From positions 186,001 through 250,000 of the forward strand of contig NZ_QERF01000007.1 in the NCBI RefSeq assembly GCF_003260205.1: 64,000 bases of DNA, written 5' to 3'. The notes beneath the pieces are model-generated. The model did not search any database, was not told where the DNA came from, and worked only from the letters and a program-made list of their open reading frames with translations. Made by a program: the position numbers and the translations under genes. Numbering within the stretch: position 1 is the first letter of the stretch; each line of letters opens with the position of its first letter. The stretch is from Winogradskyella tangerina (GTDB taxonomy: Bacteria > Bacteroidota > Bacteroidia > Flavobacteriales > Flavobacteriaceae). Below, piece after piece: positions 9,301-15,422 of this stretch.

Positions 9301-10402
9301 CTATCCTTTTGGGTTAAAACATAAAGGTTATAATGGAAATGTTTCTTCTAATAGTAATGCTATGGCGAGTAAGTTTAAGTACAACGGTATGGAACTAGAA
9401 GAGTCTCTTGGTATTGATTGGTATGAGATGGATGTTAGACAGTACGACCCGGCTCTAGCTAGATGGACGGCTCTAGATCCCGTACTACATTATGAATATT
9501 CACCATACCATGCCTTTGATAATAACCCAGTGTTTTGGGCGGATCCTTCTGGAGCCGATTCTGGATCACATTTAGATGGAGGCTATGGTAGAGATTTACA
9601 TAGTGCTGCAGCCACAAGGTACAATTTTGTAGACGTCGTAAGCCATAAAAAGAAAAAGAGTAGTGCGAAATATAAAAAATATTTTTCTGATTCCTTAGAT
9701 GAAATCAAAGATTGGATACTTAATGTAAAAACCGAATTATATGTTTGGGACGGTAATGTAACATCAAGAGAAAATACTCCTGAAGGTTTTGCTTATGTTG
9801 GAAAATCGATTGCAGATGTTAAAACAGATTTTAATAGAAGATTAGTTGGTAAATATACGCCAATTGGTGCGGTATTTGCATCCATGTTTACTGAACCCCA
9901 ATTTGGAAAAAATCGAACTCCATGGACGGGCGAGGTAACCGCGAGAGAGAATACATGGGTTGATGATTGGTCTCAGTCATCTAATATTTTTGCTCAGATG
10001 AGTTATGGATTTGCTAATGATACTTCAATTTTCCTTCAATCTATGAACCCTTTTGATATGAGAATAACACATCTTAATGGATATGGTGTGACGGGAAATG
10101 AGAAATTAGATCATGGTATTTTCGGAATGATGAATGTAGTACCGATAAGCGCATCAATTAAGGCAACAATATTTATTTCAGAATCTAAATTTGTTATGAG
10201 TTCATCACGAAGTGTGACAGATGACTTAATGTTTAGATTTCGCTTAATAAATACTAAAACAAAATATCATTTTTCATTAGAAAGACATAGTTTCAATACG
10301 AATTATGGAAAACCTATTTTTACTACCCATTTAAACTATGGATTAGAAGGGAAACTTCATTATTTTTTTAATCCATTTAAAAAACCTAGAATAAAGTTAT
10401 AA
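6395..10402 (+). CDS. RHS polymorphic toxin with DUF6443-like region, RHS core and variable C-terminal domain
   Basis: A 1335-aa exported protein. Order: signal peptide (1-27), an Ig/PKD-like domain (about 30-110), a DUF6443-like start (DENFVHTLIPQ, then VTYFDGLGRPMQ), many YD repeats, and the RHS-associated core at about 935-1050 (YVDHLGNIRLTY, YYPFGLKHKGYN, YNGMELEESLGIDWYEM, RQYDPALARWTALDP, NNPVFWADPSG). After the core comes a 280-residue tail unlike the repeats. Its first half has two related stretches (WDGNVTSRENTPEG and WTGEVTARENTW), possibly a linker. The end carries several His and Asn-Tyr-Gly groups (RHSFNTNYGKP, THLNYG). RHS proteins of this build carry toxins at this place. I do not recognise the toxin class. 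No PAAR or VgrG domain and no T9SS signal is seen. Confidence 0.85.
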   Translation: MKKSINISNRIIVMVALFMSLSAFVTAQSIIGPTTVLSGSSHNYSYSNPFILSASWSSVGGTVAFTWTTGTKGNTTYHATVVWGAVGSGSVTINDFGGPVETLNVTITSGGGSQNTVLSDENFVHTLIPQTATTSVSGLNNNEKIESVTYFDGLGRPMQAVGIRAGGNSEDIITHIEFDQYGRTAKEYLPYTSDLAAGPYRTGGLSETNSYYDDTAFDDDFPGMTTLDINPYSEQLFESAPLNRVLQQGATGEAWKIGHNHEIGMSYLSNSASDNVRNFSVQLTYDNTGGVITYIPSLQDNGTYNANELYKSVVQDENYDDSSSTKAHTIEEYKDAEGRVILKRTYGNSVVNGSSQTDAKHDTYYVYDIYGNLTYVIPPKVDDVNNVTLDGLCYQYRYDDRNRLVEKRIPGTSGWEHIVYNKLDQPVMTRNRTLWAQGKWLVTKYDKFGRVAYTGLENSIASRAYFQNLVNTHTTATQYEEKVSTGTGYLGTYYTNNAYPFNIDEILTVNYYDDYSFDLDGLTLPSSVDGQSVINYNNNTSTQKLTKGLSTGTKVKVLDVTPAKWITTIMGYDVKGRAIVTKSKNQYLGATDSVESTLDFVGNIVKTDTDHTKNSTTINIIDRFEYDHMDRLVLHKQNINSATLDEVIAEHFYDDRGQLETKGVGGEEGSSRLQDIDYSYNIRGWLTNINDAGSLGNDLFGFDIHYNNSPNTTHALHLYNGNIFYTRWTTANDNTPFSYYYQYDALNRLKVAKFAGGGYWSRYNVENITYDKNGNILSLKRKGHVVPQPDRAISGDFGDMDDLDYTYQTDSNKLIKVDDSANPDYGFVDGADVTTEYTYDDSGNMLTDLNKGISSNITYNYLNLPTQVTFASGNIQYIYDATGVKLKKIVSTGTTTEYAGSFIYQQSGSNPAELQMFSTPEGYVEPDGTNFNYAYQYVDHLGNIRLTYMDINQNNASNVSLDIIEENNYYPFGLKHKGYNGNVSSNSNAMASKFKYNGMELEESLGIDWYEMDVRQYDPALARWTALDPVLHYEYSPYHAFDNNPVFWADPSGADSGSHLDGGYGRDLHSAAATRYNFVDVVSHKKKKSSAKYKKYFSDSLDEIKDWILNVKTELYVWDGNVTSRENTPEGFAYVGKSIADVKTDFNRRLVGKYTPIGAVFASMFTEPQFGKNRTPWTGEVTARENTWVDDWSQSSNIFAQMSYGFANDTSIFLQSMNPFDMRITHLNGYGVTGNEKLDHGIFGMMNVVPISASIKATIFISESKFVMSSSRSVTDDLMFRFRLINTKTKYHFSLERHSFNTNYGKPIFTTHLNYGLEGKLHYFFNPFKKPRIKL

Positions 10403-10404
10403 TT

Positions 10405-10743
10405 ATGAGAAACAAGAAAAAATTATTAGATGATATAGGTTCAATTATAGATTCTTTAAATTCAGAAAAAAGTGGGAATTATCTAAGTGTACTAAGGTGT
10501 TTATATAATTATTATCAAAATTTTAATGAATCCGTTGAAATTGAAAATTACTCAATAACAAATAGTCATCATTATCTATCAATCAAAAACAAGGGTGATG
10601 AGTTTTTTAGTTTTTTAGAATTATCAAAAGATTATATTGAATTTCGTTTTCCAGAACATTCAGAATTTTTTGTTTTTAACAAGGATTTTCTAACTAATAT
10701 TGAGGTTAATTTGGATATTTTTTTAAGAAACTTTACCCACTAG
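10405..10743 (+). CDS. Putative immunity protein to the RHS C-terminal toxin
   Basis: A 112-aa cytoplasmic protein without signal peptide or membrane segment, rich in Phe, Tyr, Asn, Ser and acidic residues. The start lies 2 bases after the toxin stop, so it is translationally linked. Placement right after the variable tail, small size and acidic character are what is expected of a polymorphic-toxin immunity gene. GC by hand count is about 23% over 10441-10740, against about 45% over 9361-9480 in the RHS core, consistent with acquisition as a cassette with the toxin tail. No family is recognised; the function rests on position alone. Confidence 0.65.
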   Translation: MRNKKKLLDDIGSIIDSLNSEKSGNYLSVLRCLYNYYQNFNESVEIENYSITNSHHYLSIKNKGDEFFSFLELSKDYIEFRFPEHSEFFVFNKDFLTNIEVNLDIFLRNFTH

Positions 10744-10753
10744 ATTTGGCATT

Positions 10754-10787
10754 CTTCCGCTAGCGCGTCTGCGACGAGTGACGGTAC
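10754..10787 (+). repeat. GC-rich scrap just after the immunity gene, possible cassette-exchange scar
   Basis: A 34-base stretch with 22 G or C (65%) in a region of about 25% GC. One frame reads as a Ser-Ala-rich peptide (SSASASATSDGT), another as PLARLRRVTVQ; neither is a gene. Its location 10 bases after the immunity stop suggests a homology tract or the tail of an older cassette. No second copy was noticed in this window. Confidence 0.4.
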
Positions 10788-10802
10788 AGATAAAACAAAA
10801 AT

Positions 10803-10833
10803 AAAAGCTCTTACAGACATGTAGGAGCTTTTT
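10803..10833 (+). terminator. Rho-independent terminator after the toxin/immunity cassette
   Basis: A 12-bp stem (AAAAGCTCTTAC with GTAGGAGCTTTT, one G-T wobble) closes a 6-base loop and runs into a short T run. Confidence 0.75.
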
Positions 10834-10920
10834 GTAATTTTAGAGAATAAGCTGGAGATATAGGTTTCATAATAATTTCGTTGTTATCACCGCTGAATCG
10901 TATTCGTCGTAAGTATATTT

Positions 10921-10949
10921 AAAAATCACAGCCATTGACTGTGGTTTTT
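10921..10949 (+). terminator. Second terminator-like hairpin
   Basis: Arms AAAAATCACAG and CTGTGGTTTTT pair over 11 bp with one wobble around a 7-base loop, followed by TACTTTT. It may be a back-up terminator or a remnant from an older cassette. Confidence 0.5.
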
Positions 10950-11073
10950 ACTTTTAAAAAGATATTAGTGAAACTAAATTGATAGTAGTTTTGCTTAGCT
11001 TTTCTAAGCTAAAACCATAGTTAAATGAGCAAGAATTGTTCTAATTTACCACTTAATTCTTCAATTCTAAGCT

Positions 11074-11433
11074 ATGGGCAGAATGATTTTAATACTTTTC
11101 TTTTGTTGTGTAATATTTAGTTGTGAAGATCTTATCGAAGTAGAGGATATTTCTAATGAGTCAGTAAATGTTTTAGCACCGGTAGATAATAGCGTCGTAT
11201 CTGAATCAACCATTAATTTCTCTTGGCAACCTTTAGAATATGCAGACTCTTATCAGCTTCAGGTGGCGCAACCAAGTTTTGAGAATGCCATTCTAATTGT
11301 TGAGGATTCTACAATTACAACAACCAACTTTTCTAGAACTTTAGAAAACGGCAATTATCAATGGCGTATAAAAGCCATCAATTTTGCTTACGAAACGCCA
11401 TATTCAACCCAAAATCTAACTATTGAAGACTAA
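11074..11433 (+). CDS. Small lipoprotein with a fibronectin III-like domain
   Basis: A 119-aa protein whose N-terminal hydrophobic segment ends in a lipobox (VIFSC, Cys17), so it should be lipid-anchored after Sec export. The rest fits one FN3/Ig-like sandwich: APVDNSVVSESTINFSWQPL, then SYQLQVAQPSF and NYQWRIKAIN. It opens the right arm of the secretion cluster and its end overlaps the GspC-like gene by 11 bases. It could stabilise the outer-membrane part of the apparatus as a pilotin-like factor, but that is a guess from position. Confidence 0.7.
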   Translation: MGRMILILFFCCVIFSCEDLIEVEDISNESVNVLAPVDNSVVSESTINFSWQPLEYADSYQLQVAQPSFENAILIVEDSTITTTNFSRTLENGNYQWRIKAINFAYETPYSTQNLTIED

Positions 11434-11872
11434 GAAAAAAACATATGTATTATTAGTATTAGTAATCGCCGTTTGGGGTACTATTGCCTATAAAATTATT
11501 GTTGCTCTAAATCCAGAAGTGCCAGAATTTCAAAAGGAAGACAAGGTTTCAATTACCAACTTCAAAATTGAAAACCATGTTGACACATTCTCAGTCGCTA
11601 AAGTCAATAGAGATCCTTTTTTAGGCACCTATGTTAAAAAAGAAAGATCTAAAACTAAATCTAAAAAGAAAAGAGTGGTTTGGCCTCAAATAACATATCA
11701 GGGGATTATAAAAAGTGGATCAAATGTCATGTACATCTTATCCATCAATGGCAAACAGCATTTACTAAAAAAAGGACAGGTCAAAGACAATATTAAACTG
11801 ATTCATGGCAATGCAAAGTCGCTCGCCTTGCGCTTTAAAATGCAAACAAAGGCTTTCCCTATAAAACAATAG
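11423..11872 (+). CDS. GspC/PilP-like inner-membrane secretion protein (TTG start)
   Basis: A 149-aa protein with one N-terminal membrane helix (about residues 8-28), a short linker containing RDPFLG, a Lys/Arg-rich stretch, and a small beta domain (QITYQGIIKSGSNVMYILSI, then LLKKGQV) like the HR/PilP domain that links the inner-membrane platform to the secretin. The start is a TTG at 11423 overlapping the upstream gene; the nearby ATG is out of frame and no better start exists before the membrane helix. Family members link platform to secretin, so a secretin gene should exist elsewhere in the genome. Confidence 0.7.
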   Translation: MKTKKKTYVLLVLVIAVWGTIAYKIIVALNPEVPEFQKEDKVSITNFKIENHVDTFSVAKVNRDPFLGTYVKKERSKTKSKKKRVVWPQITYQGIIKSGSNVMYILSINGKQHLLKKGQVKDNIKLIHGNAKSLALRFKMQTKAFPIKQ

Positions 11873-11874
11873 TT

Positions 11875-13125
11875 ATGAAACTAAGGGCAGGTGCTTTACA
11901 ATTAGTAACTTTTGTAGTTGTGGTTATTGCACTACTGCTTTCATCGTTTATATTACTTATGCATTTACATAAGCAATTTCGTATTAAAACTAACCATACT
12001 ATTGAGATGGTGAACCTGGTAAACTATGGCATTGATTCATTTCTTTATTCAGAAATGACTCTTAATGATACCATAGCCATTGATTCACCCAATAAGGACT
12101 TTAAATCTATTTCCATATATGGCAGTTATTGGGGAGGGTTTGAAAGGATCTATGTCGAAGCAAAACGTAAAACTACTAAGCTAAGCAAAGTAGCACTCGT
12201 CGGTCAGTTGAAAGATACTAATACACCCGCCCTTTATCTTCAAGATAATAATAAACCTTTGGTACTCGTAGGGCAGACCAGAATTACTGGGAAGTCCCAT
12301 CTGCCTTATCGTGGCGTGAAATCAGGTAATATTGCGGGACAATCTTTTTCTGGTGGAAAATATATCAATGGCAAATCATTATTAAGTAATAACTTACCAC
12401 ATTTGAGTACTGAATTTTTGGGTTATTTAGAAGATATATCTCGCAGTAAGTACGCGGGTTCAACGATGGAATACAAACACATTCGAGGACAAAAAATTCT
12501 AAAGAACTCCTTTGAAGATTCGATACAAGTGATCTATGATACTTCAGAAATCCTATTAGCAGATATTACAGTATTAGGACACCTTATCATTCAATCGGAG
12601 ACTAAAATAACAGTTGATTCAACAGCAGAACTACAAGATATTTTGCTGATAGCACCAATTATTGAAATTGGAACGGAGGTTTCAGGATCTTTTCAAGCAA
12701 TAGCAACAGAACAAATTGATGTGAAAAAGGGCGTTACTTTGGCTTATCCTTCCGCCTTAATTCTTCAAAAAGACTACGAAAAAAATAAAATCGGAGAGTC
12801 ATCAGGGATTGCTATAGCTGACGGTTCCGTCGTTTCTGGACAAATTTTAATACTAGGAGAGACCCAAGTAGATAATTATGATGCTCAACTCAAAATAAGT
12901 GCCAATGCCATAGTTGAAGGTACAATCTATTGCCAGCAGAATTTAGAGTTGAGAGGTACGGTTTACGGTTCGGTGTATACCAATAATTTCATAATTAAGG
13001 AAGCAGGATCGACCTATCAAAATCACCTCTTTAATGCACTGATTGATGTCACCGTATTACATGAGAAATTTGTAGGACTAGGATTTGAAAATTCACCTAA
13101 AGGAATTGCAAAATGGTTATATTAA
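11875..13125 (+). CDS. Pilin-operon surface protein with N-terminal membrane helix and beta-helix-like body
   Basis: A 416-aa protein. A short basic N-terminus precedes one hydrophobic helix (about residues 8-28), as in PilX-type pilus assembly proteins, but without a Glu at +5. The long remainder has repeated short beta strands separated by Gly and Asn turns (ITVLGHLIIQSETKITVDS, GSVVSGQILILGETQV, NAIVEGTIYCQQNLELRGTV), suggesting a beta-helix or bactofilin-like fold. It starts 2 bases after the GspC-like gene and overlaps the next pseudopilin by 13 bases. It is probably a non-pilin partner or tip protein of the pseudopilus. No named family is certain. Confidence 0.6.
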   Translation: MKLRAGALQLVTFVVVVIALLLSSFILLMHLHKQFRIKTNHTIEMVNLVNYGIDSFLYSEMTLNDTIAIDSPNKDFKSISIYGSYWGGFERIYVEAKRKTTKLSKVALVGQLKDTNTPALYLQDNNKPLVLVGQTRITGKSHLPYRGVKSGNIAGQSFSGGKYINGKSLLSNNLPHLSTEFLGYLEDISRSKYAGSTMEYKHIRGQKILKNSFEDSIQVIYDTSEILLADITVLGHLIIQSETKITVDSTAELQDILLIAPIIEIGTEVSGSFQAIATEQIDVKKGVTLAYPSALILQKDYEKNKIGESSGIAIADGSVVSGQILILGETQVDNYDAQLKISANAIVEGTIYCQQNLELRGTVYGSVYTNNFIIKEAGSTYQNHLFNALIDVTVLHEKFVGLGFENSPKGIAKWLY

Positions 13126-13439
13126 AAAAAATAAAAGGAGCAACATTGATGGAGACCTTAATAGCTACCGTGCTCATTATGTTGATCTTTGTTGTTTCGA
13201 GTTTAATATTAAACAACCTCTTTACAAGCAGTATGAAAGGTAATACTAGAGCCATTTCAAGCAAGCTTTTTGAGATCGAATATCTATACATTAATGACAT
13301 GCTTAGTTTGCCCTATTATGATGAATATGATGGTTGGGATATTGAATTTATACCAATTAAAAACGAGGCCAAAGTGAGTCTAAAGGCGACTCGGTTAACA
13401 GCTCCAAAGACTATCGAAAAAACCTTTTATCGTCGATGA
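13113..13439 (+). CDS. Pseudopilin (GspI/PilV-like)
   Basis: A 108-aa protein with a short basic leader and a prepilin site KGATLMETLIATVLIMLIF (Gly at -1, Glu at +5), followed by a soluble domain of about 75 residues. The size and Met-Glu motif fit minor pseudopilins. It overlaps the upstream gene by 13 bases and the next pseudopilin by 4, so all are translated from one mRNA. An ORF on the opposite strand covering this gene is a shadow. Confidence 0.8.
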   Translation: MVILKKIKGATLMETLIATVLIMLIFVVSSLILNNLFTSSMKGNTRAISSKLFEIEYLYINDMLSLPYYDEYDGWDIEFIPIKNEAKVSLKATRLTAPKTIEKTFYRR

Positions 13440-13894
13440 AAACTAAAGTTAACGCATTAACACTTAATGAAATGGTAATTGTAATGATTATTACATCCAT
13501 TGTGATTGGCTTAGCTTTTACCGTACTTACACTTGTGCAACGGCACATGTGGTCTATTCAGAAAAATTTCAACTTAAATACAGAGTATAATCGACTTCAC
13601 GAAGTCTTATGGGTAGATATTCATCGATATAATACTATCGACTTTAATGCACTTCAACACACTATTAAATTTAAAACTGTATTAGATTCGACCGTATATC
13701 GATTTGAAAAGGATTATGTGCTTAAAGATTTAGATACTTTTTATTTGCCAATTGCAAAATCTACGTTCTACTTTAAAGGGCTTGAAATTACCAAAGGTAA
13801 ACTCGATGCCATCAAATTAGAATTAGCAGAAACCTATAAAGACCGTGCAATTTTTATGTTTAAACCCAATGATTCAAAACACTTAATAGACTAA
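13436..13894 (+). CDS. Minor pseudopilin (GspH/GspJ-like)
   Basis: A 152-aa protein with the prepilin signature NALTLNEMVIVMIITSIVIG: Ala at -1, Glu at +5, then a hydrophobic helix. The globular part has beta-rich sequence (HTIKFKTVLDSTVYRFEKDYVL). It starts in a 4-base overlap with the preceding pseudopilin and ends immediately before the GspF-like gene. As a minor subunit it would cap or prime the pseudopilus. Assignment to GspH or GspJ cannot be made by eye. Confidence 0.75.
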   Translation: MKTKVNALTLNEMVIVMIITSIVIGLAFTVLTLVQRHMWSIQKNFNLNTEYNRLHEVLWVDIHRYNTIDFNALQHTIKFKTVLDSTVYRFEKDYVLKDLDTFYLPIAKSTFYFKGLEITKGKLDAIKLELAETYKDRAIFMFKPNDSKHLID

Positions 13895-15028
13895 ATGGCG
13901 TTTCAATTAGATAATATATCGAAATCATCTGTAAAGTCTGAAGAGCATTCTAAAATCACCACGCTTTTAGAGAAGGAGGTTATTGTTTTAAAAAAGGCGT
14001 TTTCTAATAAAATAAAAGAGGACTTTTACACGGAACTTGGGGTATTATTAAAAGCAGGAATCAATTTAAAAGAAGCTTTAGAACTTATAAAAAATACCCA
14101 AAAGCGAAAGCGTACAGCTGCCATATTGCAGCATGTACTAGACGATGTGATTTCTGGTATGAGCTTTTCAGATGCCATAAGAACCCATAAAGAATTTACG
14201 GACTATGAATACCATTCCATCAAAATAGGCGAGGAAACGGGTACATTATTTAAAATTTCAGCTCAGCTTGGCAATTTTTATAGCCGAAAAAATGAACAGC
14301 AAAAACAACTAATCAATGCACTTACATATCCCTGTATTATACTCACAACGGCAATTTTAGTAGTGATTTTTATGCTTCAGTTTGTAGTACCCATGTTTGA
14401 AGATATTTTTAGACAACAAAACGTTGAAATGCCAGGGGTTACTGTTTTTGTGATTTCTATTTCTGAATTTATTAAATCTTATGGACTACTTCTATTGCTC
14501 GTGCTAATAATACTCTTTTTGTCGAGATTTATTTTGAACAAAAAGCGTTGGTATCAGCAGATTAAAGATTCTGTAATAGATAGAATCCCATTCGTTGGGA
14601 ATTTTGTAAAAATGGTTTACCTGTCGCAGTTTACACAGGCTATTTCGCTGTTAACCGCATCTAAAGTACCAATTGTAAATAGTATTGGTCTCGTAAAGAA
14701 GATGATTAATTACTATCCGTTGACTAAAGCGCTTCAAAAAGTTGAACAGCAACTATTGAAAGGCGAGACGTTTAGTCAAGGTTTGAGTGAAAATAAACTC
14801 TTCGATGAAAAAATGATTGCCCTAGTGAAAGTTGCGGAAGAAACAAATCAAACACAATTGATGTTCGAGCGACTCAACGATCAATATAATGCCAGAGTAC
14901 AACAACGATCTAAAATGCTTTCGACAATAATGGAACCAGTCATTATCTTATTTATTGGATTGTTTGTAGGTTTTATTCTGATCGCAATGTATCTCCCAAT
15001 GTTTAAATTGAGTAGTATTCTTGGGTAA
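13895..15028 (+). CDS. GspF/PilC-type inner-membrane platform protein
   Basis: A 377-aa polytopic protein of the T2SSF family. Two related cytoplasmic domains (DFYTELGVLLKAGINLKEAL at about 46-65 and the matching LSQFTQAISLLTASKVPIVNS at about 243-263) alternate with three membrane segments near 147-167, 195-213 and 350-370. The motif KIGEETGTL is typical. Family members couple the ATPase to pseudopilus growth. It is the last gene of the right arm; the ATPase that would drive it is in the left arm, 13 kb away on the other strand. The start follows directly on the previous stop. Confidence 0.88.
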   Translation: MAFQLDNISKSSVKSEEHSKITTLLEKEVIVLKKAFSNKIKEDFYTELGVLLKAGINLKEALELIKNTQKRKRTAAILQHVLDDVISGMSFSDAIRTHKEFTDYEYHSIKIGEETGTLFKISAQLGNFYSRKNEQQKQLINALTYPCIILTTAILVVIFMLQFVVPMFEDIFRQQNVEMPGVTVFVISISEFIKSYGLLLLLVLIILFLSRFILNKKRWYQQIKDSVIDRIPFVGNFVKMVYLSQFTQAISLLTASKVPIVNSIGLVKKMINYYPLTKALQKVEQQLLKGETFSQGLSENKLFDEKMIALVKVAEETNQTQLMFERLNDQYNARVQQRSKMLSTIMEPVIILFIGLFVGFILIAMYLPMFKLSSILG

Positions 15029-15083
15029 AAGTTATCAGTATTAAAAATTTTAGTTGGTTACTTTTTTAGGTTATTAATAAATC

Positions 15084-15103
15084 CTTGAAAGCATGCTTTC
15101 AAG
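15084..15103. repeat. Perfect 20-bp palindrome
   Basis: CTTGAAAGCATGCTTTCAAG reads the same on both strands. It lies 55 bases after the GspF-like gene and just upstream of the transposase remnant. No T run follows, so it is a poor terminator; an operator or an old element end fits better. Confidence 0.55.
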
Positions 15104-15141
15104 ATAACAAAGTGTTAGTAAATTTTTACTTTTACTGGTAA

Positions 15142-15282
15142 ACATTTTGCTTAAGGTTTACAGGGTTTAAAGAATTTGAATCTACTCGACGAACATTGTC
15201 TGGAAAAGAAATAGTACATATGATAGGGAAGGAGCAGTTGAAATCGAATAAAAAATCAATCTTTAAAGCATTCTATTCATAA
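15142..15282 (+). pseudogene. Transposase C-terminal remnant (DDE type, IS6-like wording)
   Basis: The frame from 15163 to the TAA at 15280-15282 reads GFKEFESTRRTLSGKEIVHM, then IGKEQLKSNKKSIFKAFYS. This matches the usual end of IS6-type or related DDE transposases, where GF-x-F-x-S/T-AR/RR-T-x-x-G-x-E-x-x-HMI-x-K-x-Q is conserved. Everything upstream is missing: an in-frame stop lies at 15139-15141 and no catalytic Asp or Glu region exists. It is a dead fragment of about 40 to 46 codons. The family call is from memory of the motif. Confidence 0.65.
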
Positions 15283-15357
15283 ACTAGTTAGAAACCGAAT
15301 TAATTAGCTATCTTCAATTCATTTTTTCAGATGCGATAGAACCGAGTAATGAGAATT

Positions 15358-15401
15358 GTAACAATTGTTACTGCAAAATATTGGTGTCGCCCTTAGTTTT
15401 G
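15358..15401 (+). promoter_or_regulatory. Crp/Fnr-like inverted repeat plus -7 element before tauE-like gene
   Basis: GTAACAATTGTTAC (15358-15371) is a perfect inverted repeat. Its centre is 33 bp from the centre of TAGTTTTG (15394-15401), a full match to the Bacteroidota -7 element TAnnTTTG. A dimer here would sit near -40, as class II activators of the Crp/Fnr family do. The same geometry recurs before the next two genes. Confidence 0.6.
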
Positions 15402-15422
15402 ACAACCATTTAATACGAATAC

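Larger units (their letters stand above)
10744..11073. other. 330-bp gap between RHS cassette and right secretion arm: GC-rich scrap plus three hairpins
   Basis: The gap holds a short GC-rich stretch (10754-10787), a terminator (10803-10833), a second stem-loop (10921-10949, 11-bp arms with one wobble) and a small hairpin with GCTTAG/CTAAGC arms (10993-11009). No ORF of note is seen on either strand. The hairpins probably separate transcription of the RHS cassette from the lipoprotein/GspC operon starting at 11074. Confidence 0.6.
15029..15422. other. 394-bp gap: palindrome, transposase remnant and the operator/promoter of the sulfur set
   Basis: From left to right the gap holds a perfect 20-bp palindrome (15084-15103), the 3' end of a decayed transposase gene (15142-15282), a GTAAC-N4-GTTAC inverted repeat (15358-15371) and a TAGTTTTG -7 element (15394-15401). 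No intact gene is present. The remnants show that a mobile element once sat between the secretion cluster and the sulfur genes. Confidence 0.7.

Noticed and set aside
6395-10402. T6SS-delivered RHS effector
   Set aside because: No PAAR, VgrG or Hcp parts and no T6SS genes are nearby, while the protein carries a Sec signal peptide.
15142-15282. An active insertion sequence
   Set aside because: Only the C-terminal end of a transposase remains and no catalytic region or clear terminal repeats were found.
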